Shown here: positions 37,196 to 46,511 of the stretch, piece after piece | How the letters are laid out: each line of letters starts with the position of its first letter | How positions within the stretch are numbered: the first letter of the stretch is position 1 | Origin: Curtobacterium poinsettiae | GTDB taxonomy: Bacteria > Actinomycetota > Actinomycetes > Actinomycetales > Microbacteriaceae | DNA length: 64,000 bases | Reading direction: 5' to 3' | NCBI RefSeq assembly: GCF_025677645.1 | Contig: NZ_CP106879.1 | Location: 1,736,001 to 1,800,000, forward strand | Translations under genes and position numbers: made by a program | Notes under the pieces: generated by a model | The model's database searches: none | Told to the model about the DNA's origin: nothing | The model's input: the letters and a program-made list of their open reading frames with translations, nothing else

Positions 37196-39343
37196 CTACG
37201 CGACCGTGGCCAGGGCGAACGGGAGCACGGCGGACGCACCGGCGCGCCGGAGCTCCCGGCCGGCGACGGTCATCGTCCACCGGCTGTCGACCAGGTCGTC
37301 GACGAGCAGCACCGGGCCCTCGTGCGCCTGCAGGGCGGCGGCGAGCGACGGATCGACCACGAAGGTGTCCCACACGCCGGACAACCGGTAGGCGCTGTTC
37401 GTCGCACCGTCCCCGCGGGGAGTCCCGCCGTTCCGCCCGAGCGTGCCGAGGAACTGCAGCCGCCCGATGGTGGACAGCGCCTGGGCGAGGGACCCCACGA
37501 GCTCGGGCCGTGACCGCGATGACATCGCGACGACGCCGGTCGGCCGGGTCTCCCACGGCCAGTCCTTGAGTGCCCGGACACAACCGTCGACGAGCTCGCG
37601 CGAGATCGGGGCATCGGGGGTGGACGGCGAGAACAGCGCACGCAGGGGGCCACCCCAGCCGAGGTCGGTCAGACGCGCCACCGCACGTCCGGGTTGCACG
37701 AGCTCGTCCGGGCCGATCTTGCCCCGTACCGAGACCCCGAGCGACGACATCCCCGAGGGCCACTGGGCACGCGGGGCGATCTCGACGCCGACCTTGTCGA
37801 GCGCGGCCGCGGCTCCGGACGAGTCGGTGTCGGAGACGGCGGTCGGGAACCAGGCACCGGCGCAGTTGTCGCACCGGCCGCAGGGCTCTGCCGAGGGGTC
37901 GTCGAGGTCCTGCTGCAGCAGCTGCATGCGGCAGGCCGAGGTGGACTCGTAGTCGAGCATCGACGCGGCCTCGGCAGCGCGGGCCGCGGCGACCCGCTCG
38001 TACCGGGGCGCGTCGTACTCCCACGGCTGCCCGGTCGACACCCAGCCGCCGGTGACGCGGCGGACGGCGCCGTCGACGTCGAGCACCTTGAGCAGGAGTT
38101 CGAGGGTGGAGCGCTTGATGTCGACCAGGCCCTCGAGCGCCACGGTCGACATCGCGGTGTCGGTGGACAGGGCGCCGAGCACGGCGGCGGCGCGGGCCTC
38201 GGTCGGCATCGAGGCGCTGGCGAAGTACTGCCAGATCTCGCGGTCCTCCCGCCCGGGCAGGAGCAGGACGTCGGCGTTGTCGGTCGCACGACCGGCACGA
38301 CCGATCTGCTGGTAGTAGGCGACGGGCGACGATGGAGCCCCGACGTGCACGACGAACCCGAGGTCGGGCTTGTCGAACCCCATGCCGAGCGCACTCGTGG
38401 CGACCAGGGCCTTGAGCTCGTTGCCCTTGAGCTGCTGTTCGAGCTGTTCGCGCTCGTCGGTGTCGGTGCGCCCCGTGTAGGCGCGGACGGCGTACCCGTT
38501 GTCGCGCAGCAGCCGGGCGATGTCCTCGGCCGCCGAAACGGTGAGCGTGTAGATGATGCCGCTGCCGGGCAGGTCGCCGAGGTGGGCGAGGAGCCACCCG
38601 AGCCGCTGCCGGGCATCGGGCAGCGTGAGCACGCCGAGGCGCAGGGACTTGCGGGCCAGGGACCCGCGGATCGTGAACACCGGGTCGGCCGGGCCGGCGG
38701 TGAGCTGTTCGGCGACGTCCTCGACCACGCGCTCGTTCGCCGTCGCGGTGGTCGCCAGGACGGGGACGCCGTGGGGGAGCGACCGGATGAGCTCGGCCAG
38801 TCGGCGGTAGTCCGGCCGGAAGTCGTGGCCCCAGTCCGAGATGCAGTGCGCTTCGTCGACCACGAGCATGCCCATCCGGGCGATCAGGGTCGGCATCTGC
38901 TCGTCGCGGAACTTCGGGTTGTTCAGGCGCTCGGGGGAGACGAGGAGCACGTCGACCTCGTCACGGGCGAGGGCTGCCTGGGTCTCGCCCCACTCGTGGG
39001 CGTTCGCGGAGTTGATCGACACTGCACGGACACCGGCCCTCGCGGCGGCGGCGACCTGGTCGCGCATCAGGGCGAGCAGCGGCGAGACGAGCACCGTCGG
39101 ACCGCCCCCGCGTCGGCGCAGCAGCAGCGTCGCGAGGAAGTACACCGCGGACTTGCCCCACCCGGTGCGCTGCACGACCAGGGCGCGCTGCCGGTGCTCG
39201 ACCAGCGCGGAGATGGCCTCGAGCTGGCCGGGGTGGAACACCGCGTCGGGGCGACCCGTGAGCGCTGCGAGCGCCTGCTGCGCCTCGGCGGCGATGTCCG
39301 CAGAAGGCGAGACGACGGACGGAGCGGCGGTGGGGGTGTCCAT
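37196..39343 (-). CDS. recQ: RecQ-family ATP-dependent DNA helicase with C-terminal phosphoribosyltransferase-like motif
   Basis: 715 residues. Helicase motifs: Walker A QRTGWGKS (58-65), DEAH (163-166), ATTATANERV, and motif VI QQIGRAGR. The RecQ zinc-binding region has four cysteines ending CGRCDNC. No HRDC domain. Instead the last 120 residues end in EGPVLLVDDLVDSRWTMT, the shape of a PRPP-binding loop of type I phosphoribosyltransferases. It probably unwinds DNA in repair; the tail's role is unknown. Confidence 0.9.
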   Translation of the reverse strand: MDTPTAAPSVVSPSADIAAEAQQALAALTGRPDAVFHPGQLEAISALVEHRQRALVVQRTGWGKSAVYFLATLLLRRRGGGPTVLVSPLLALMRDQVAAAARAGVRAVSINSANAHEWGETQAALARDEVDVLLVSPERLNNPKFRDEQMPTLIARMGMLVVDEAHCISDWGHDFRPDYRRLAELIRSLPHGVPVLATTATANERVVEDVAEQLTAGPADPVFTIRGSLARKSLRLGVLTLPDARQRLGWLLAHLGDLPGSGIIYTLTVSAAEDIARLLRDNGYAVRAYTGRTDTDEREQLEQQLKGNELKALVATSALGMGFDKPDLGFVVHVGAPSSPVAYYQQIGRAGRATDNADVLLLPGREDREIWQYFASASMPTEARAAAVLGALSTDTAMSTVALEGLVDIKRSTLELLLKVLDVDGAVRRVTGGWVSTGQPWEYDAPRYERVAAARAAEAASMLDYESTSACRMQLLQQDLDDPSAEPCGRCDNCAGAWFPTAVSDTDSSGAAAALDKVGVEIAPRAQWPSGMSSLGVSVRGKIGPDELVQPGRAVARLTDLGWGGPLRALFSPSTPDAPISRELVDGCVRALKDWPWETRPTGVVAMSSRSRPELVGSLAQALSTIGRLQFLGTLGRNGGTPRGDGATNSAYRLSGVWDTFVVDPSLAAALQAHEGPVLLVDDLVDSRWTMTVAGRELRRAGASAVLPFALATVA

Positions 39344-39418
39344 GCCCCCATGCTGTCAGCACCGACCGACGAAACCCGACCCGAGCCTCCGATCTGTGGA
39401 GAACGCGACGGGGCGCGC

Positions 39419-40894
39419 CTACTGGTACGTGACCAACGACGGCGTCGGCTGCACGTCCTGCATGGTCTGCGCGGGTGTCAGCATGGGCGTGTCCTCGTCG
39501 TAGAAGTTCTTCCAGCCCCAGTGCAGCCCCTCCGGTGCGCCCTGGTGCAGCGCCTTCCAGGTCGCCTGCTTGTCGGGCTGCGATCCCTGCCCGTCGACGT
39601 GCACGAGCATGTCGAGTTCCGGGTGGGTCTTGAGCGCGGCACGGTCCTGGATCATCGACAGCCGGAACTGGTGCAGTACCAGGGCCTTCGGCGGCAGCCC
39701 TTCCTCGCGCACGAGCGAGGCCAGCCACGAGGACACCTCGTTCACCTCGGACGCCGACACGCTGCCGATCTGCTCGAGGGGCACCTGGTCCTTCGTCAGC
39801 CGCCACTCCGGGTCGAGCGCCAGCCAGACGCCGGGCTTCTTCAGCAGTGACTCGTACTGCTTGGCCTGCGACAGGAAGTCCGACCGCCCCGGCTGCAGGT
39901 CGATGATGACCGGCATGTCCGCCTCGTGCGCGGCGTCGACGTAGGGTTCGAGGGTCGAGACCGGCAACTCGGTCGAGTAGTCGCCGTCAGCGCCGGCGTC
40001 CCCGGCGGCGACGGTCGCGATGACCTCCATCGCGGGCGTCACGAGCTCGTCGGACTCGGCCCGGTACGGCTTCGCGACCTGCTCGGCCCGCTGCACGGTC
40101 TCCTTCGGCCCCTGCTCGCCGAGCACGCCCAGCGCCGGCGCCCCGGGAGCCCCGTACAGCGCCACGTACCGGTGCCCGTCGAACGGCCGCTGCCCGCCGT
40201 TCCGCAGCTGGAAGCCGCCCTCGGCCGCCCGGACCGTCCACTCCGGATCCGGCAGGGCGTCGAACGCCGCGCCGACCAGGACGGTCGGGTGCTCCGCCCG
40301 CTCGTGCAGCGCCGTCACCACGTCGGGTGCGGCAGCCGGATCGGTCACGCCCTCCGGCATGGTGACGACCTTCGCGCCGGCGGCCTTCGCCGTCGCCACG
40401 GCAGCAGCGTCCGCACTCGCGTCCGCCACCACCACGGTCGCCTGCCGGGAGGCCCGGGTCGACTCCGGCGCGTCACCGCCGTCCGGCGCCTGCCGCTGTT
40501 CGACGTCCGTGTCGACCGACACATCGCCCTCGGCCTGGTACCAGTCGGCACCGAGCCGGTCGAGCTCGCGGGCGACGGCAGCGCTCGTGTTCTTCGCGGT
40601 CAGCAGCACCGGGACGTGGGCGCTCGCCGCAGCCTCGGCCGCATCGCGGATCCCGTCGGTGTCGCCGGCCCGGGCGACGACCGCTCCCGGAGCACGCGCG
40701 AACAGGGCCTTGCTGACGCGGACGGACCGGGCTGCGGCGTCCGCAGCGTCGGCAACCGTGACGGTGGCGGCCGAGGCCTTCGCCAGGGTCGGGCGGCTCG
40801 TGTCCGGTCCGCTCGACGTGCACCCGGCGGCTCCGAGCAGCAGCCCGGAGACCGCGATCGCGACCAGGAGACGAGGGGTGGAACGAGAACGCAT
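39419..40894 (-). CDS. secreted lipoprotein with CWB2-like N-terminal half
   Basis: 491 residues. Type II signal peptide with lipobox LLGAAGC, C25 being the lipidation site. Residues about 45-115 (SVRVSKALFARAPGAVVARAG, then HVPVLLTAKNT) resemble one unit of the cell-wall-binding repeat 2 family. The C-terminal half (DMPVIIDLQPGRSDFLSQAKQ, WLALDPEWRL) suggests a TIM-barrel. Molecular role unknown. Divergent from the EEP hydrolase. Confidence 0.75.
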   Translation of the reverse strand: MRSRSTPRLLVAIAVSGLLLGAAGCTSSGPDTSRPTLAKASAATVTVADAADAAARSVRVSKALFARAPGAVVARAGDTDGIRDAAEAAASAHVPVLLTAKNTSAAVARELDRLGADWYQAEGDVSVDTDVEQRQAPDGGDAPESTRASRQATVVVADASADAAAVATAKAAGAKVVTMPEGVTDPAAAPDVVTALHERAEHPTVLVGAAFDALPDPEWTVRAAEGGFQLRNGGQRPFDGHRYVALYGAPGAPALGVLGEQGPKETVQRAEQVAKPYRAESDELVTPAMEVIATVAAGDAGADGDYSTELPVSTLEPYVDAAHEADMPVIIDLQPGRSDFLSQAKQYESLLKKPGVWLALDPEWRLTKDQVPLEQIGSVSASEVNEVSSWLASLVREEGLPPKALVLHQFRLSMIQDRAALKTHPELDMLVHVDGQGSQPDKQATWKALHQGAPEGLHWGWKNFYDEDTPMLTPAQTMQDVQPTPSLVTYQ

Positions 40895-40900
40895 CGAGCC

Positions 40901-40906
40901 ACCATA
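40901..40906 (-). promoter_or_regulatory. -10 box TATGGT of the lipoprotein gene
   Basis: Minus-strand TATGGT, 6 bases before the ATG at 40894. Confidence 0.5.
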
Positions 40907-40964
40907 CGAGCCAGACGGAGAGGTCCCTGGGAATCCGACGGGTGTCGTCTCGTAGAAGGGAGGC

Positions 40965-41795
40965 ATGCCCCACCACCCCGACGACCGCCCGCTCATCGGA
41001 CCGGTCCGGTCGCCCGAGGTGCACTGCATGACGCTCAACGTGCGTCGCCGCGTACCGCGACCGCCCACGCACCTGGACGCCTGGGAGCGTCGCCGAGAGG
41101 CCGTGCTCGCGCTCGTCACGTCCGAAGCGCCCACCGTCCTCGCCGTCCAGGAGGCCCTCCCCGCGCAGGCCGACGACCTGACGTCCGGCCTCGGGTCGGG
41201 TTGGGAGCCCGTCCTGGCCGGACGGGGAGCGCGCGGCGGAGGCGAACAGGTCGGGCTCTTCCTGGACCGCTCCCGGCTCGACGTCGTCGAGCGCCGCACC
41301 TGGGCGCTCTCCCGCACGCCCCACCGCCCCGGCTCGCGATCGTGGGTCACGTCCTTCCCTCGGCACGCCGTCGGTGCCGTCGTCGACGACCGCGCGACCG
41401 GCGTCCGGTTCCTGGCCATCGCCACGCACCTCGACGTCGCCTCGCCGTGGGCCCGACTCCGGTCCGCCGAACTGCTCGGCCGGATCGTCCGGCAGCGCGG
41501 CCTGCCCGCCGTGGTCATGGCCGACTGGAACAGCCCCGCCGGTTCCGCACCATGGCGAGCCCTGGCGGAGGCGGGGGTCGAGGACAGCTGGGGGCGGGCC
41601 TCCAGGCGGGTGGGCGAGCCCTACGGGACGTACCCGCACTACGGGAGTCCGCGCGTCGGTGGCCGACGGATCGACGGGGTGCTCGTGACGTCCGAGGCAG
41701 AGGTGGACCGCGTCGCGGTCGACGTGCGGCGGCCGGGCGGCGTGTGGCCGTCCGACCACGCCGCCGTGCACGCGGTCGTGCGGTGGGCGTCGTGA
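40965..41795 (+). CDS. endonuclease/exonuclease/phosphatase (EEP) family hydrolase
   Basis: 276 residues, cytoplasmic (no signal peptide). Metal and catalytic motifs in order: MTLNVR, VQE, ATHLDV, MADWNS and SDHAAV. The family covers nucleases, phosphoinositide phosphatases and sphingomyelinases, so the substrate is open. A GGGAGG site precedes the ATG. Its stop overlaps the next start (GTGA). Confidence 0.85.
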   Translation: MPHHPDDRPLIGPVRSPEVHCMTLNVRRRVPRPPTHLDAWERRREAVLALVTSEAPTVLAVQEALPAQADDLTSGLGSGWEPVLAGRGARGGGEQVGLFLDRSRLDVVERRTWALSRTPHRPGSRSWVTSFPRHAVGAVVDDRATGVRFLAIATHLDVASPWARLRSAELLGRIVRQRGLPAVVMADWNSPAGSAPWRALAEAGVEDSWGRASRRVGEPYGTYPHYGSPRVGGRRIDGVLVTSEAEVDRVAVDVRRPGGVWPSDHAAVHAVVRWAS

Positions 41796-42373
41796 TCGCC
41801 ACGCTCGGGCCGACGTTCCTGCGGCCACGGTTCCTCGTGGCCGACGTGGTGCGGGCCGTGACGCTCGTGAGCGTCGTCGTGGCAAGCGTCGGGTGGGGCG
41901 GAACGGCGTTCCCGGTGATGGCGCTGGCGCTGCTCGGGGTCGTCGTGCCGCGGATGCTCGGGCTGCGGCCGGCGTTCGACGTGGCGGTGTGCGTGCTCGT
42001 GCTCCTCGCCGGGTGGTCGAGCGTGCTCGAGTGGTACACGACGGTCTTCCTGTGGGACAAGTTCATGCACGTCGTGCTGACGGGGCTGCTCGCGGCGGTG
42101 CTCTACGTCATCGGTGCCGACCTGCGGGCGGTGCCGGCGCCGCACGCCGAGCGCCGGGTGGTCGTCGCGGTGCTCGCGCTGTGTGCGGGACTCGCGGTCG
42201 GGGCCGTCTGGGAGATGGGGGAGTGGCTCGGGCACAACTTCGTCGACTCGAAGATCTTCGTCGGGTACGACGACACGATCGGGGACCTGGCGGCCGATGG
42301 GTCCGGTGGGTTGCTCGTCGGGCTCGGGTTGCCGTGGTTGGGGGCGCGGCGCGAGGTGGTGCGGCCGGGCTGA
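41792..42373 (+). CDS. YjdF/DUF2238-like integral membrane protein
   Basis: 193 residues, about five membrane segments. The motifs LWDKFMHVVLTG, WEMGEWLG and YDDTIGDLAADGSGGLLVGL match the YjdF family of unknown function. GTG 41792 is coupled to the EEP gene. Confidence 0.75.
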   Translation: MIATLGPTFLRPRFLVADVVRAVTLVSVVVASVGWGGTAFPVMALALLGVVVPRMLGLRPAFDVAVCVLVLLAGWSSVLEWYTTVFLWDKFMHVVLTGLLAAVLYVIGADLRAVPAPHAERRVVVAVLALCAGLAVGAVWEMGEWLGHNFVDSKIFVGYDDTIGDLAADGSGGLLVGLGLPWLGARREVVRPG

Positions 42374-42533
42374 GCGCGCATGCGCGTTCGCCTTCTCCGC
42401 TCGTTCGGTGCTCGTTCGGTGCGACTCGCCGTGGCACGGAGGGGGTCTGACGTCCGCTATGCTGGACCGGTCGCTCGCGCTCCGGTCGGACGTGGGCGAG
42501 GATCCTCCGGGATCCTGAGTTCTCCGGAACTCG
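42374..42533 (+). promoter_or_regulatory. region upstream of tRNA-Pro
   Basis: Contains a TATGCT -10 candidate at 42458-42463 with no clear -35, duplicated GGATCC sites near 42500, and the palindrome GAGTTCTCCGGAACTC at 42517-42532 one base before the tRNA. No gene is seen. Confidence 0.4.
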
Positions 42534-42607
<74 letters not shown>

Positions 42608-42635
42608 CCGAAGCGTGTCGGACACCACGACGGAT

Positions 42636-42665
42636 GCCCACCGAGGATATCGGTGGGCTTCTTCG
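42636..42665 (+). terminator. terminator after tRNA-Pro
   Basis: GCCCACCGA / TCGGTGGGC, 9-bp stem, loop GGATA, tail TTCTTCGTT. Confidence 0.8.
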
Positions 42666-42962
42666 TTCCCGTGGCTGTCGTTGGGTCGTGCGTACAGGGC
42701 TGCCTCACTGCGACGTTCAGCGGACCACCTGTGTGCGACACGAGTCATCTGACCGTTGCGGCCCGGTGGAGTCGGACACAGCGTTCCGGGACGGGCCCGG
42801 CTAACGGACGCCGGTGGCGGACCTCTAACCGGCTGTCCGGTTCGGCTCGTCGTCATCGACGAGGCGCACCGGGAGTTGGGTCCGGGGTCGCTCGAGGACG
42901 GTTTCGGCCCTCCGGAGCACGGTTGCTCGCGAGCGTCCACATCGTAAGCCCTCGCGGGTGTC
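42666..42962. other. gene-free decayed stretch behind tRNA-Pro
   Basis: About 300 bases without a supportable gene. Stops are frequent in all frames. One short frame spells VVIDEAHRELG, but nothing around it fits a helicase. Confidence 0.5.
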
Positions 42963-43280
42963 GTGCATTCGGCACACGCAGACCGTGCCGTCGTCGAGCG
43001 AACGGTGCTGCACGCCGACCCGTCCGTCCTCGAAGCGGCCGGTGACGCGCGAGAAGCGTCCGAGGAGGTCAGCGTCATCCAGGACACGGCCGCGTTCGCA
43101 GCGTTCGAGCGAGATGTGCTGCCCGGTCTTCGCGGCTCCGACGACGGGGTCGCACTCCGGGACCACTACCCAAGAGGAACCTTCGTCGTCCTGGACGCCG
43201 CCGGACACAACCTGCACCTCGAGCAACCCGAAGTCACCGCCGCGTTGGTCCGCGATCGGTTCGCACGCATCGACCGGTAG
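42963..43280 (+). pseudogene. C-terminal remnant of an alpha/beta hydrolase
   Basis: 105 codons whose last part (HYPRGTFVVLDAAGHNLHLEQPEVTAALV) is the classical C-terminal region of alpha/beta hydrolases, including the catalytic His in AGHN. The nucleophile-elbow half is missing, and the middle segment (VLPGLRGSDDGVAL) looks shortened. No ribosome site. Most likely a truncated, non-functional leftover. Confidence 0.65.
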
Positions 43281-43308
43281 CCCATCACCTATCGGACGCC
43301 GCCACTCC

Positions 43309-43405
43309 GTCACTTCTCGTCAAGCCCGTTGGATGGCGTCGAAGATGAGCATGCGAGCTCGATCTCGGGTCGAGTAGACCCGCTTGTCCGTTCCACTGGT
43401 GGGCA
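43309..43405 (-). pseudogene. possible fragment of an IS3-type transposase
   Basis: The minus strand reads RVYSTRDRARMLIFDAIQRA and then stops. This resembles the 'TRxxARxxIFxxI' segment near the C-terminus of IS3-family OrfB, where WYN..R.H would normally follow. Only about 30 residues, so weak. Confidence 0.25.
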
Positions 43406-43420
43406 CGATCGTCTTCGTTC

Positions 43421-44050
43421 TCACCCTCCCTGGGCGAGGCCGGTGATCAAGTTGATGGCGACTGCGACGACGAAGGTTCCGAAGAAGTAGGACAGCAGCG
43501 CGTGGCCCAGGGCGACCCTGCGGGACGGAGTGGATGACTGGGTGATGTTGCCCGCGTTGTAGGCCATCCCGATCGAGAAGGCCGTGTAGGCGAAGTCACT
43601 GTAGGACGGGTCCTCGTCCTGGTCGAAGTCGAAACGGTGGCGGTCGTCGATGTAGTACATGCGCGCGTACTTGAAGGCGTACACGGTGTTCATGACCGCC
43701 CATGCCGCCACGACGCCGACGACCGCCAGGATCGCGGCCGCGGACCCGACGGGGTCCTTCTGCTGGCTGCGGATGAGCGCGAAGATCACGAGGACGAGGC
43801 TGAGGAACGTGGCGGCGATGACGAGCACGTCGACCAGCTTCCGCGATCGCTCCTCGTGGCGGGCGAGGGATCTGGTCCGTTCGGGATCGGCCGGCCAGGC
43901 CTCGGACCACGCCCAGAAGAGGAACACTCCTGATGCGATGGCCCAGCCCAACAGCGGTGAGAGATCGGGGACGCCGAGGAGCGCGGCGATCGCCGCGACC
44001 GCTCCGCCGATGATCACGGCAACGCCTGCCTTCATGGAAAGGTGGGACAT
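43421..44050 (-). CDS. DUF1345 family membrane protein
   Basis: 209 residues with about five membrane segments. The segment YSDFAYTAFSIGMAYNAG is the DUF1345 signature. Function unknown. Start ATG at 44050 with an AGGAAGGAAGAG site. The LuxR regulator gene lies upstream on the same strand, 68 bases away. Confidence 0.85.
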   Translation of the reverse strand: MSHLSMKAGVAVIIGGAVAAIAALLGVPDLSPLLGWAIASGVFLFWAWSEAWPADPERTRSLARHEERSRKLVDVLVIAATFLSLVLVIFALIRSQQKDPVGSAAAILAVVGVVAAWAVMNTVYAFKYARMYYIDDRHRFDFDQDEDPSYSDFAYTAFSIGMAYNAGNITQSSTPSRRVALGHALLSYFFGTFVVAVAINLITGLAQGG

Positions 44051-44118
44051 GACTCTTCCTTCCTGAACGGTGGTTCTTCGTTCTGTCGCGCATGCGCTTC
44101 GATGCCACCGCGCGGCCC

Positions 44119-45129
44119 TCACCCGGGCCGGGTTTGCGAGAGGGGGAGGTAGAGACCGGCGCGCTCGGCGCGCACGGCGGCGAGCGTGCGCGACGTGGCG
44201 TCCAACTTGGCCAGGATGTGCTCCAGGTGCGCAGCGACCGTGCGGGGTGCGATCGCCAGCGCCCGGGCGATCTCCAGATTGGAGCATCCCTCGATGACGT
44301 GGCCCAGCACCTCGAGTTCCCGCGGCGTCAGGCCTCTCAGGTGCCCCGCGGGTGAGAGCATGACGACCCCGCAGGCCACCGCGATGAGATCTCGCTCGAA
44401 GGCCAGCACCGTCGCCCGCATGTAACCGTCCGGCGACTGCCGGCTCCCACGCGGCCACAGGAACGTGGCGTAGCTGTGCCCCTCGTCGATGGCGTCCCTG
44501 GCCGCGGTGATGAGTGCGGAATCGGTGGCGAGGAGCGCGTCATCGGACAGGCCCGGAATGCGGGCGACCCCGTACCCGGGAAGCAGCACCACACCGGACC
44601 CGGCTCCGCTGACGAAGGCTGCCGATGCTGCCAGCGATCGGACCGGGTCGATAGCCGATGCGAGATTCGGCATGAGTCGAGCGAGTCGTCGGCGAAGCGT
44701 CTGCGACGGCGGAGCCGCGCTCCGGAACAGCACTGTCATGAAACCCACGTGCCGACCTCCGTCCTCGAACAGCGCGACGGACAATGCTTCGTGGAACCCC
44801 GCGGGGAGGAGGCACTCCGCCCAGGTCTGCAGGTCTGCGGACGAGTAGGGCAGATCGGACAGGCTGGTGGGAGGCCGCGCGCGATCGGCACCGGTCCTTT
44901 CGATGTCGCGCGCCATCTCGGGACCGCTCAGATAGCGGACGCTGGACTCGTCGAGGTCCGTGCTCGCGATCGCGCTGTACCCCGTGCCTCCCCGCTCTGT
45001 CAGCGCCATCCATGCACCGTCGAAGGGGATGTGGTGGTGCAGCTCGTCCAGCAGAGCCTGGGCCCGATCGCGAACGGGACCCGGGCGCGCTGCGATCTCG
45101 GTGAACCGCAGTGCAGCAGTGCGTGTCAC
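44119..45129 (-). CDS. GAF-like sensor, LuxR-type transcriptional regulator
   Basis: 336 residues. The first 170 or so look like a GAF sensory domain (FDGAWMALTERGGTGYSAIAST), and residues about 265-330 form a LuxR helix-turn-helix (LTPRELEVLGHVIEGCSNLEIARALAIAPRTVAAHLEHILAKL). No receiver domain. It is divergent from the dehydrogenase operon 228 bases away and may control it (inference). GTG start at 45129. Confidence 0.85.
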   Translation of the reverse strand: MTRTAALRFTEIAARPGPVRDRAQALLDELHHHIPFDGAWMALTERGGTGYSAIASTDLDESSVRYLSGPEMARDIERTGADRARPPTSLSDLPYSSADLQTWAECLLPAGFHEALSVALFEDGGRHVGFMTVLFRSAAPPSQTLRRRLARLMPNLASAIDPVRSLAASAAFVSGAGSGVVLLPGYGVARIPGLSDDALLATDSALITAARDAIDEGHSYATFLWPRGSRQSPDGYMRATVLAFERDLIAVACGVVMLSPAGHLRGLTPRELEVLGHVIEGCSNLEIARALAIAPRTVAAHLEHILAKLDATSRTLAAVRAERAGLYLPLSQTRPG

Positions 45130-45357
45130 GGTTCGATCACCTCACGATCATCGGCAGCGGGCATCGAAGGAGTTGTCCAAAAACCGTCTGTCGCCGGTGT
45201 AGCACGGTGACGCGGCACACGGGTCCAGACCGCGTTAACCCGTATGGGCGTGTCTGCCGATGGTGCCCCCGCTCCGGGGGGCGTGGCATGGAGGTGTCGC
45301 GTGGCCGACCGGCTCGCGGCGCATACCAGGGCACGTTCCGCACGGGAGGAGACGAAC
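45130..45357. promoter_or_regulatory. divergent control region, LuxR gene / dehydrogenase operon
   Basis: 228 bases without a gene. Contains A-rich TCCAAAAACCG, GCGTTAACCCGTATGG, a CCCCGCTCCGGGG stem, and a GGGAGGAG ribosome site for the dehydrogenase. No operator can be named. Confidence 0.4.
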
Positions 45358-46509
45358 ATGAAAGCCGTTGTCTACGAGGGGCCGCACAAGGTCACGGTGC
45401 AGGACGTCCCGGATGCGCGCATCGAGCACCCCACCGACGTGCTGGTGCGCGTCACCACGACCAACATCTGCGGATCCGACCTCCACATGTACGAGGGGCG
45501 CACCAGCTTCGAGACCGGGCGCTGGTTCGGGCACGAGAACATGGGCGAGGTGGTCGAGGTCGGCGACGGCGTCGACAAGGTCAAGATCGGGGACCACGTC
45601 GTCCTGCCGTTCAACGTGGCGTGCGGGCACTGCAAGAACTGCGAGCGGGGGCTGACCAACTACTGCCTCACCGCGCAACCCGTCCCGGAGTGGGCCGGTG
45701 CTGCCTACGGGTTCGCCGACATGGGGCCATGGGCGGGCGGCCAGGCCGAGCTGCTGCGGGTGCCATGGGGCGACTTCAACTGCCTCCGACTGGGAGAGGA
45801 CGCCGAGGAGAAGTCAGCCGACTACGTGATGCTCGCCGACATCTTCCCGACCGGCTACCACGCCACCGAGATGGCAGGAGTGCAACCGGGAGACCAGACC
45901 GTCATCTACGGCGCCGGCCCGGTCGGCCTGATGGCCGCCCTGTCGGCCACCATCCGCGGAGCGAGCAAGGTCATGGTCGTCGATCGGCATCCGGACCGAC
46001 TCCGGCTGGCGGAATCCATCGGTGCGATCGCGATCGACGACTCGAAGGTGGATCCGGTGCAGGCCGTCCTGGAGCAGACCATGGGTCTCGGCGCCGACAA
46101 CGGCTGCGAATGCGTCGGCTACCAGGCGCACGACCCCAGCGGGGACGAGCAGCCGAACCTCACGCTCAACCGCCTCGTCCAGTCCGTGCGGTTCACCGGC
46201 CGGATCGGCACCGTCGGTGTCTTCGTGCCGCAGGACCCCGGCGGCCCCGGCGAACTCGCGAAGCAGGGGCAGATCGCCTTCGACATGGGACTGCACTGGT
46301 TCAAGGGCCAGACCATGGGCACCGGACAGGCACCGGTCAAGAAGTACAACCGCCGGCTCCGGGACCTCATCGCCGCGGGCAAGGCAACGCCGTCGTTCAT
46401 CGTCAGCCACGAGCTGCCACTCGACCAGGCACCCGAGGCGTACGAGCACTTCGACAGCCGCGACGACGGGTGGACCAAGGTCGTCCTCAAGCCGGGGAAG
46501 GCGGGCTGA
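45358..46509 (+). CDS. zinc-dependent alcohol dehydrogenase, glutathione-independent formaldehyde dehydrogenase type
   Basis: 383 residues. Catalytic zinc ligand C38 in NICGSDLHMYEG and H59-E60 (FGHEN). A four-cysteine structural zinc loop lies around 86-101 (ACGHCKNCERG...YC). NAD fold GAGPVGLMAA. Substrate-side insertions and length match the formaldehyde-dismutase-like branch rather than classical ADH. ATG 45358 follows a GGGAGGAGACGAAC site. It is followed by a small gene 2 bases on. Confidence 0.88.
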   Translation: MKAVVYEGPHKVTVQDVPDARIEHPTDVLVRVTTTNICGSDLHMYEGRTSFETGRWFGHENMGEVVEVGDGVDKVKIGDHVVLPFNVACGHCKNCERGLTNYCLTAQPVPEWAGAAYGFADMGPWAGGQAELLRVPWGDFNCLRLGEDAEEKSADYVMLADIFPTGYHATEMAGVQPGDQTVIYGAGPVGLMAALSATIRGASKVMVVDRHPDRLRLAESIGAIAIDDSKVDPVQAVLEQTMGLGADNGCECVGYQAHDPSGDEQPNLTLNRLVQSVRFTGRIGTVGVFVPQDPGGPGELAKQGQIAFDMGLHWFKGQTMGTGQAPVKKYNRRLRDLIAAGKATPSFIVSHELPLDQAPEAYEHFDSRDDGWTKVVLKPGKAG

Positions 46510-46511
46510 TC

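Noticed and set aside
36024-38597. 857-codon minus-strand ORF overlapping recQ
   Set aside because: Runs through recQ in another frame and across two plus-strand genes; no recognisable domains.
42756-42947. Short frame spelling VVIDEAH, like a helicase motif II
   Set aside because: No other helicase motif nearby; frame is only 63 codons and probably chance in decayed DNA.
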